5,128 bases of DNA from NCBI GenBank assembly GCA_023229165.1, contig JALNZQ010000199.1, positions 1-5,128 of the forward strand. The letters run 5' to 3'. This stretch comes from Methanothrix sp. (GTDB lineage: Archaea; Halobacteriota; Methanosarcinia; Methanotrichales; Methanotrichaceae). Shown piece after piece: positions 1 through 4,321 of the stretch. Position 1 is the first letter of the stretch, and each line of letters starts with the position of its first letter. Made by a program: the position numbers and the translations under genes. Below the pieces are notes generated by a model. The model saw only the letters and a program-made list of their open reading frames with translations, did no database searches and was not told the origin of the DNA.

Positions 1-381
1 GGGCCTGAAGAATGCGGCCAATACGATTATCAAAGGGATCTGGGGGATCATGAGAAAAATATCCGTTATCCCCATGAGTATCTCATCAGTTGTGCCCTTG
101 AAGTAACCGGCAAGAAGCCCCACGATCGTGCCTATGAGCGTAGCCATGAGGGCCGCCCCAAAGCCCACGATCAGCGATACTCTCGATCCGTAGATGAGCT
201 CGGAGAGGATGTCATGTCCAATGTCGTTTGTCCCCAGAAGATGCTCATGGTTCGGAGGAGAGTAGGGCTCAAACCTCAGCCAGGGGTCGTAGGGAGCCAG
301 TGCCGGAGAGAAGGCGGCCATTAGCAGAAAAGACAAAAACAGAAACATTCCCACTCGGGGAAACTTCGTCACATCGGGCAT
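1..381 (-). CDS. DppC/NikC-type ABC transporter inner-membrane permease, N-terminal 127 residues (3' end outside window)
   Basis: Second transmembrane subunit of a peptide/nickel-type ABC importer; it would pair with the permease encoded just upstream to form the membrane channel. The visible 127 residues show a first membrane helix (about 11-29), the family-typical APYDP stretch (29-33), and LLGTNDIGHDILSELIYGSR at 48-67, which matches the DppC/OppC signature (LGTD-xx-GRD-xxSR-x-IYGAR type). A second helix follows (about 69-92), then the start of the next one (about 106-124). The EAA loop that contacts the ATPase would lie beyond the window. The start is the ATG at 381, which overlaps the stop of the upstream permease gene as TAATG. 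A GAGGTG Shine-Dalgarno at 393-388 lies 6 nt before it. An in-frame DEDD-like change is not seen; the only oddity is His instead of the usual Arg in GHD. Substrate cannot be told from this subunit. Confidence 0.93.
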   Translation of the reverse strand, partial: MPDVTKFPRVGMFLFLSFLLMAAFSPALAPYDPWLRFEPYSPPNHEHLLGTNDIGHDILSELIYGSRVSLIVGFGAALMATLIGTIVGLLAGYFKGTTDEILMGITDIFLMIPQIPLIIVLAAFFRP

Positions 382-1325
382 TACCGCCACCTCACCCGCG
401 GGTCCAGACGGCTGTAGAGAAGATCGGCCAGCAGGTTAGCTGAAACCACCATGAGGGTGATAATGAGAAAAGATCCCTGCAGAACCGGATAATCCCGGGA
501 GAGAAGAGCATCGTAGATGAGGTTGCCCATGCCGTTCATGGAGAAGACGATCTCGACGAACAGCGCCCCGCTCAGGATAAAGCCGAAATCCATGGCCAGG
601 AGAGTGATGATGGGAAGAAGGGAGTTCTTGAAGACATGTCGAAATAGAATCTCATCATCATAGAGCCCCTTGGCCCGAGCATAGGCCGCATAGAGGCTGC
701 TCTTTTCCGAAAGTACGCTTCCTCTCATGATCATGTAGTTCCTGGACATGGAAAAGAGCGTCATCACCAGTATGGGCAGAAAAAGATGGTGGGCAATGTC
801 CGCTGCCGATCCCGTGGCATAGAATCCCTTCAAAGGAAAAAGGGCAAGCTTGAAGGAGAGCAGATAAAGGGCCAGCAAGCAGAGAAAGTAGGGCGGAGTG
901 CAATAGATCGTCAGGAAAAGTGCCGTCTGCATCTTCTGGCTATTGCTGCGGCCCCTCCAGCCGGCGAGCGCTCCCAAGTAAGTGCCTAACACACCGCCAA
1001 TGAGAAGTGAAGGCAGGGCCAAGAGCAGCGTCCATTTCATACGTGAGTATATGATCTCTGAGACGGGCGAATGCAGGTGAAAGGAATGCCCCAGGTCCAG
1101 GTGCAGGATGCTCCGCCAGTAATCCAGATATTGCTGGGACAAGGGTCTATCCAGGCCCATCTCGCTCCGGAGCTTGGTCACGGAACTGTCCGTCAATACG
1201 ACATCCTCTCCCAGAAGGTTGGTGAGAGGATCGCCGGGCATGGCTCGGGGAATAACGAAGTTCAAAGAGAATATGATAACTATGGCTATAATGTACCTGC
1301 TCCACCTCTCTGCCGTTAGGGACAT
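381..1325 (-). CDS. DppB/NikB-type ABC transporter inner-membrane permease
   Basis: Complete 314-residue permease of the binding-protein-dependent peptide/nickel family, at the usual length for DppB/NikB. Visible signatures are an N-terminal helix (about 11-27) ending in the conserved PRAMPGDP (26-33), then a periplasmic stretch containing MGLDRPLSQQYLDYW (56-70) and the LDLGHSF motif (76-82). Helices follow at about 98-122, 136-160, 181-200, 235-262 and 283-305. The cytoplasmic EAA-type loop is at about 213-238 (AAYARAKGL...NSLLP), the docking site for the ATPase. The C-terminal LDPRVRW (307-313) is the family ending. The ATG at 1325 was chosen over an in-frame ATG at 1388. It has an AGGGAG Shine-Dalgarno at 1339-1334 with 8-nt spacing, it follows the methyltransferase stop by 14 nt, and the longer form would add 21 unconserved residues overlapping that gene. 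It cannot be decided from this protein whether peptides, nickel or a metal chelate are carried. Confidence 0.95.
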   Translation of the reverse strand: MSLTAERWSRYIIAIVIIFSLNFVIPRAMPGDPLTNLLGEDVVLTDSSVTKLRSEMGLDRPLSQQYLDYWRSILHLDLGHSFHLHSPVSEIIYSRMKWTLLLALPSLLIGGVLGTYLGALAGWRGRSNSQKMQTALFLTIYCTPPYFLCLLALYLLSFKLALFPLKGFYATGSAADIAHHLFLPILVMTLFSMSRNYMIMRGSVLSEKSSLYAAYARAKGLYDDEILFRHVFKNSLLPIITLLAMDFGFILSGALFVEIVFSMNGMGNLIYDALLSRDYPVLQGSFLIITLMVVSANLLADLLYSRLDPRVRWR

Positions 1326-1333
1326 GTCGTAAA

Positions 1334-1339
1334 CTCCCT
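1334..1339 (-). promoter_or_regulatory. Shine-Dalgarno deciding the DppB-type permease start
   Basis: AGGGAG on the minus strand begins directly after the TGA stop of the methyltransferase gene and lies 8 nt before the ATG at 1325. Terminating ribosomes would cover this site, which suggests translational coupling. It argues against the upstream in-frame ATG at 1388. Confidence 0.75.
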
Positions 1340-2164
1340 TCAGCGAATCCGGTAGAGGAGTGCATCTTTTGCCGAGAATGCAGCCCATTTTCCGTCTGCT
1401 CTCTCTTGCAGCCTGCCTTCCCTACTCAAGTGGCCGAGCAGCTCATCGCGGCCTTTCTTGGAGGACCGGTACACCTTGAACAACAGGTCGATGGGAAGTG
1501 AATAATCTCTCTGAAATAAAATTAAATCAAATGGATAGCCCATATCTTTCAGGATGTGATGCAGGCAGAGGTAATCTGCGTACGGCCTTGGCCCGTAGGC
1601 AAATTCGTTCAACGAGTCAACGCCTTCTGCTCGAAAGACTATAAATATCCCCTTTTTGGTGACATCAATCATCTTGGTAAGGAATTTTTCGATATCCTCA
1701 TCAAAGAGACTGTAGGCCGCCAGGGAATAATCGACTCCTGAATTCTCAACTCCGGAAATACCGGCTCCCGAGACATTCATACAAGAAATCTCAGAGGGCT
1801 GCACATCTTTCCACTCTTTTTCAATAGTGATAATATTCGTCAAACCCTCTTGGCGGGCTTTCTCCGATAAGATCTGCAATTGATATGCCGATGGATCTAC
1901 GGCTATTGTCTGGGTGGTTTTCCGGGAAAGAGGGATGGCAAAGGCCCCGGTTCCCGCACCGATGTCCAGAAATGTTGCTTTTGGAGAAATAAAGGAGGAG
2001 ATTTTGGAAAGGATCTCCCCCGGATATCCCGAATGCATGAGAATCTTGTCATAGATCCCGTAGCTCCTCCAAAACTGGTCGTTGGATATCTTCTCTTCCT
2101 TGAGGTTATGCACATAGCTGGTCTCTCTGACGAACTCCTTCCATTGATCCGTCCACCGGCTCAT
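1340..2164 (-). CDS. Class I SAM-dependent methyltransferase embedded in the transporter operon
   Basis: A 274-residue protein with a Rossmann-type methyltransferase core. Motif I is LDIGAGTG at 66-73, the glycine-rich SAM loop. The acidic end of the next strand, AVD (88-90), would bind the SAM ribose. A motif IV-like strand DYSLAAYSLFD lies at 145-155, and KGIFIVFRAE at 171-180 fits strand 5. The N-terminal 60 residues (rich in W, Y and charge) and the C-terminal about 80 residues are probably the substrate-specific parts; I do not recognise them. A Ser/Gly-rich stretch at about 128-143 looks like an extra loop before motif IV. There is no signal peptide, so it is cytoplasmic. The start ATG overlaps the binding-protein stop as ATGA, with GGAG at 2176-2173, 8 nt upstream. 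Its substrate is unknown. Its place between binding protein and permease suggests that it modifies the transported compound or makes a small ligand. It could equally act on something unrelated. Confidence 0.9.
   Translation of the reverse strand: MSRWTDQWKEFVRETSYVHNLKEEKISNDQFWRSYGIYDKILMHSGYPGEILSKISSFISPKATFLDIGAGTGAFAIPLSRKTTQTIAVDPSAYQLQILSEKARQEGLTNIITIEKEWKDVQPSEISCMNVSGAGISGVENSGVDYSLAAYSLFDEDIEKFLTKMIDVTKKGIFIVFRAEGVDSLNEFAYGPRPYADYLCLHHILKDMGYPFDLILFQRDYSLPIDLLFKVYRSSKKGRDELLGHLSREGRLQERADGKWAAFSAKDALLYRIR
1736..1783 (-). repeat. Ser/Gly-rich inserted stretch in the methyltransferase, built on short imperfect repeats
   Basis: This stretch encodes residues 128-143 of the methyltransferase (CMNVSGAGISGVENSG). 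At DNA level the minus strand carries three near copies of tcNGGAGt/c (tcGGGAGc, tcCGGAGt, tcAGGAGt). That is consistent with expansion by slippage in a surface loop between the SAM-binding half and motif IV. That it is an insertion relative to relatives is my inference from the usual spacing in the fold. Confidence 0.35.
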
Positions 2165-3744
2165 TGCTTCTTCTCCACAGAGAGGAAATTGTCCACATTG
2201 AATATGCCGTAGAGCGGATCGGAGTACCAGCCCTGCCAGGCCCTGTTAGTGGGCGTTTCCACTTTATTCCAGTAAAGGGCTATGGCCGGCAGATTCTCTG
2301 CATAGTAGTCCTGCAGCTCGTAGGCATAATTTCCCAGTTGGTCATCGCTGGTGGCAGCGAGAATATCGTCGCACAGCTTGAGGAAGACGGGATCGTCAAG
2401 CACATGCAATACGCCTTCGCCCGTCCTGCGGGAATCGAAGTAGCCCGTGCCCCAGTTAGCGTGCATGAGCATTCCCCAGGGAGTGGACCTGGTAATGGTC
2501 AGATCGTACTCGCCGGCATCCTTCTGCTTGATCCAGGTGCTCGAATCCACATTCTTCAGTTCGCTGTCGATTCCCAGAAGCTTCAGGTACTCCTGTATGA
2601 GCTCTGTCGCACGCTGGTAGTCGGTCCTTGTGAGGATTGTAAGTTTTATGTCTTTGCCGTCCTTGCCCTCTATGATGCCGTTTCCATTGGAGTCCTTGTA
2701 TCCGGCGCTTTCAAGAATGCTCTTCGCCTTGGTGAGATTGTACTCTAGCTTGGCCGTCTCCTTGAATGCCATCATGCTGGGCGGCACAAAGCCAGCATTG
2801 GGAATCTGGCCGTATCCTAATGCATCAAGCTTTAGAATTTCGCTGTAGTTGATGGCGTAGGAGGCAGCCTCTCGGAAGCTCTTATCGGACAATGGCTCCT
2901 TTTGCAGGTTCATGCCCAGGAGCATGAGTCCGATATTGTCCTTCTCTACAAAATCGAAGTTGCCGGTGTCTTTGAGCTTTTGCATGCTGGCATAGGGATA
3001 GGTTCCAGCATACTTGTAGTAGGCATCAACGTCGCCCTTCTCCAGGGCCAGGGAAAGCACGTCCATATTGCTGAAGGTGTGAATCTCCAGGGAATCGAAT
3101 TTGGGGGAAGTTCCTTTCCAATAGGGATTCTTCTGGAAGTAAATCACGCCGGCACCAAGATCTGTCTTGGCGATGAAAAATGGACCAAATCCAACATTCT
3201 CTCCTTCATTGGTATATTCCATGGGCTTTTCCACCTTCTCCCAGATGTGCTGGGCCAGGATGGGATAGGTGGCAAACTCCAGGTTCAGCCGGGAGTAGGG
3301 CTTGTTCAGCTTGAAGACCACGGCGTTGCCTTCCACAGAAATATTATCCACCGTATTTTTTATCCAACCTGCCGGCGGATAATTTTCCGCCAGATAGTTG
3401 AAGGTGAACCGCACATCATCGGGCGTCAGCTTTTGACCGTCGCTCCAGTACAGGTCGTCGTTGATTAAAAACTTCCAGGTCTTTCCATCTTCCGAGACCT
3501 CATAGCTTTTAGCTGTAAGGCCAACTACCTTTCCGTCAGATGCCATCTTCGTCAAAGTGGGATTGGAAAGATGGGCAAAGACGCCCATGCTGCTATCTCC
3601 CAGAATGCTGGCAGACTTGACTACACTTGGCGTGCCGATCTTTAGAACCTTCCCGCTGGAATCCTCCACACACTGGCATGATATGCCTAAAATCAGTATG
3701 GAAAGAAGCAGCACTATAGTATACTTATACAGACTGCGTCCCAT
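2161..3744 (-). CDS. ABC transporter solute-binding protein, SBP_bac_5 (peptide/nickel) family, secreted or membrane-anchored
   Basis: A 527-residue extracytoplasmic binding protein that would deliver its ligand to the permeases encoded downstream. The N-terminus has a basic start (MGRSLYKY), a hydrophobic helix (about 9-22) and cysteines at 23 and 25. The GISC context is only a weak lipobox, so lipid anchoring is possible but not certain. Family signatures are the early YEVSEDGKTWKF (81-92), WSDGQKLTPDDV (100-111), GFGPFF (185-190), REAASYAIN (291-299), LESAGYKDSNGNG (344-356), the last part resembling a DxNxNG calcium-type loop, and a C-terminal LPAIALYW (485-492). Residues 421-428 (TPWGMLMH) recall the TWG...H region of NikA/CntA more than the DppA type, so nickel or a metal chelate is a candidate ligand. 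Peptide binding remains possible. The ATG at 3744 is preferred over the in-frame ATG at 3774 because AGGTAGGAG precedes it, while nothing resembling a ribosome binding site precedes 3774. It is the first gene of the operon. Confidence 0.93.
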   Translation of the reverse strand: MGRSLYKYTIVLLLSILILGISCQCVEDSSGKVLKIGTPSVVKSASILGDSSMGVFAHLSNPTLTKMASDGKVVGLTAKSYEVSEDGKTWKFLINDDLYWSDGQKLTPDDVRFTFNYLAENYPPAGWIKNTVDNISVEGNAVVFKLNKPYSRLNLEFATYPILAQHIWEKVEKPMEYTNEGENVGFGPFFIAKTDLGAGVIYFQKNPYWKGTSPKFDSLEIHTFSNMDVLSLALEKGDVDAYYKYAGTYPYASMQKLKDTGNFDFVEKDNIGLMLLGMNLQKEPLSDKSFREAASYAINYSEILKLDALGYGQIPNAGFVPPSMMAFKETAKLEYNLTKAKSILESAGYKDSNGNGIIEGKDGKDIKLTILTRTDYQRATELIQEYLKLLGIDSELKNVDSSTWIKQKDAGEYDLTITRSTPWGMLMHANWGTGYFDSRRTGEGVLHVLDDPVFLKLCDDILAATSDDQLGNYAYELQDYYAENLPAIALYWNKVETPTNRAWQGWYSDPLYGIFNVDNFLSVEKKQ

Positions 3745-3748
3745 AGAG

Positions 3749-3757
3749 CTCCTACCT
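3749..3757 (-). promoter_or_regulatory. Ribosome binding site deciding the binding-protein start
   Basis: AGGTAGGAG on the minus strand ends 4 nt before the ATG at 3744. The AGGT part lies 9 nt away. The alternative ATG at 3774 has only an A/T-rich sequence (ctttatacgaaatcga) in front of it, so 3744 is the better start unless the message is nearly leaderless. Confidence 0.65.
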
Positions 3758-3782
3758 TTTTGGCTACGACTCATTCGATTTC

Positions 3783-3816
3783 GTATAAAGAATTTGTGGC
3801 TTGCGTTTATTTATAA
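3783..3816 (-). promoter_or_regulatory. Candidate archaeal promoter of the transporter operon (two TATA-like boxes)
   Basis: Reading the minus strand, TTATAAAT lies at 3816-3809 and CTTTATAC at 3790-3783, both close to the archaeal YTTATATA box. With the usual distance of about 25 nt, transcription would begin near 3787 or near 3761. The second start would give a leader of about 16 nt containing the AGGTAGGAG site and would exclude the ATG at 3774. The window alone cannot show which box is used. Confidence 0.4.
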
Positions 3817-3853
3817 TACTATACTCCAAATTATCATTAAATACAGTTACTTA

Positions 3854-3864
3854 TTATTACTAAT
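3854..3864 (+). repeat. 11-nt direct repeat, left copy (TTATTACTAAT)
   Basis: Identical to the stretch at 4286-4296. This copy overlaps the left arm of the inverted repeat at 3858-3880 and lies upstream of the transporter operon promoter and of the HMA relic. A shared operator is possible; chance in A/T-rich sequence is the alternative. Confidence 0.4.
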
Positions 3865-3880
3865 CTATGAAAAATTAGTA
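3858..3880. repeat. 7-bp inverted repeat (TACTAAT / ATTAGTA, 9-nt spacer)
   Basis: TACTAAT at 3858-3864 is matched by ATTAGTA at 3874-3880. It lies about 25-45 nt upstream of the HMA relic start and upstream of the operon promoter on the other strand, so an operator role for either side is conceivable. In such A/T-rich DNA a perfect 7-bp repeat can also occur by chance. Confidence 0.35.
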
Positions 3881-3883
3881 GAT

Positions 3884-3889
3884 AAGGAG
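3884..3889 (+). promoter_or_regulatory. Shine-Dalgarno of the decayed HMA gene, followed by ATG-TAA
   Basis: AAGGAG at 3884-3889 is followed after 7 nt by ATG at 3897-3899, and the very next codon is TAA (3900-3902). A good ribosome binding site with an immediate stop is best explained as the surviving translation start of the HMA pseudogene whose second codon or frame has been broken. Confidence 0.5.
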
Positions 3890-3904
3890 TTACAATATGT
3901 AATT
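3888..3904. repeat. Imperfect 17-nt palindrome over the relic start codon
   Basis: Arms AGTTACA (3888-3894) and TGTAATT (3898-3904) are inverted with one mismatch and a 3-nt spacer. They span the end of the Shine-Dalgarno and the ATG-TAA of the HMA relic. It may be an operator remnant or chance. Confidence 0.25.
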
Positions 3905-4144
3905 CGGACCTACTAGATGGGGATCATGAGCTGAACGGCTCGGTAGGCTTCAGCGCTCCCTCCTGAGCATCCAAGAAGATCGAGGACATGTGGCTCAGGG
4001 AGTACTTGGAACCAGCCTGATGGAGTCAGCAGCGCAAAGGTCGACCTGGGCCGGAAGACCGCCAGCATAGACTACTATCCGGCAAAGCTCACGGTACAGG
4101 ACTTTAAGCAAGCGGTGGATGCGGCTGGGCACAAGATCGAATGA
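3897..4144 (+). pseudogene. Decayed heavy-metal-associated (HMA) domain chaperone, CopZ/Atx1-like
   Basis: Two reading frames join into one HMA domain. The first, from about 3925, reads HELNGSVGFSAPS, then a TGA stop at 3964-3966, then ASKKIEDM (3967-3990). The second, from about 4010, reads DGVSSAKVDLGRKTASIDYY, PAKLTVQDFKQAVDAAGHKI and E, and ends at the TGA at 4142-4144. This has the order of an HMA protein: GFSCxxC loop, helix 1, GVxxxxVDL strand, DPAK turn and a final AVxxAGxK helix. The metal-binding pair is destroyed: the first cysteine position is Ala (GCT) and the second is the TGA stop. A +1 shift lies around 4010-4019. The total of about 82 codons suits a free-standing 65-80-residue metallochaperone. 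The intact ancestor would have bound Cu(I) or another soft metal in the cytoplasm. Assembly errors could mimic a frameshift but not easily the double cysteine loss as well. No partner P-type ATPase gene is visible. Confidence 0.75.
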
Positions 4145-4145
4145 G

Positions 4146-4163
4146 TTTTTGGTCTTTTTTTCT
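4146..4163 (+). terminator. T-rich terminator-like tract after the HMA relic
   Basis: Runs of five T (4146-4150) and seven T (4155-4161) follow the relic stop codon by 1 nt on the plus strand. Oligo-T tracts without a stem-loop are typical archaeal terminators, so this is probably the terminator of the former chaperone gene. It would also shield the PAS gene from read-through. No stem-loop precedes it. Confidence 0.5.
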
Positions 4164-4267
4164 CACATCGCATTCAGATGCCAGAGCCTTTCTTTCGTAA
4201 AGACAATCGTAGTCCTCCCGCATCTTGGGGATTTGGTCATCAGTTATAGATCAGCTCGATCTTCGTG

Positions 4268-4292
4268 TTAATAAAATAGAAAGATTTATTAC
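4268..4292 (+). promoter_or_regulatory. Candidate promoter of the PAS-domain gene
   Basis: Two TATA-like stretches lie here: TTAATAAAA (4268-4276) and TTTATTAC (4285-4292), the latter after a purine-rich GAAAGA that could act as a BRE. A start about 25 nt downstream would be near 4297 for the first box, leaving a leader of about 25 nt with the AAAGGGA site. For the second it would be near 4313, almost leaderless. The first fits better with a Shine-Dalgarno-led message. Confidence 0.3.
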
Positions 4293-4296
4293 TAAT
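4286..4296 (+). repeat. 11-nt direct repeat, right copy (TTATTACTAAT)
   Basis: Exact copy of 3854-3864 in the same orientation, 432 nt apart. Here it overlaps one of the two TATA-like boxes of the PAS gene, a position where a bound repressor could block TBP. Confidence 0.4.
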
Positions 4297-4321
4297 TAAC
4301 TTCAATAAAGGGATTTAGCTG

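Larger units (their letters stand above)
3775..4321. other. Divergent intergenic region without an intact gene
   Basis: This 547-nt stretch separates the minus-strand transporter operon from the plus-strand PAS gene. The left third (about 3780-3900) and the right end (about 4260-4320) are strongly A/T-rich and hold the promoter-like boxes, an inverted repeat and an 11-nt repeat. The middle (about 3905-4144) has the base composition of a coding region and contains the decayed HMA-domain gene. The 4164-4260 part shows only very short minus-strand reading frames, which I could not identify. No tRNA, CRISPR array, insertion-sequence end or other RNA gene is apparent. Confidence 0.7.

Noticed and set aside
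228..443. 71-codon plus-strand open frame
   Set aside because: Antisense to both permease genes and rich in Arg/Pro/Glu as expected of a shadow frame.
1326..1388. N-terminal extension of the DppB-type permease to the ATG at 1388
   Set aside because: It overlaps the methyltransferase gene by 49 nt, adds residues not typical of the family, and the ATG at 1325 has a well-spaced AGGGAG site.
2164..2748. 194-codon plus-strand open frame antisense to the binding-protein gene
   Set aside because: Its protein has no recognisable domain, and the opposite strand encodes an unmistakable SBP_bac_5 protein; it is a shadow of that gene.
2902..3468. 188-codon plus-strand open frame antisense to the binding-protein gene
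   Set aside because: Same reason: it lies wholly within a well-supported gene on the other strand and resembles no family.
3557..3916. 119-codon plus-strand open frame across the start of the binding-protein gene and its promoter
   Set aside because: The first half is antisense to conserved coding sequence. The second half translates A/T-rich promoter DNA into a spurious hydrophobic Ile/Leu/Tyr stretch. No ribosome binding site was seen.
4164..4281. Short minus-strand frames in the gap, one ending INTKIELIYN-stop with a TGATG junction to a 25-codon frame, another reading MREDYDCLYERKA
   Set aside because: They look somewhat protein-like and may be relics, but they are too short, have no start or ribosome binding site that fits, and I recognise no family; not called.
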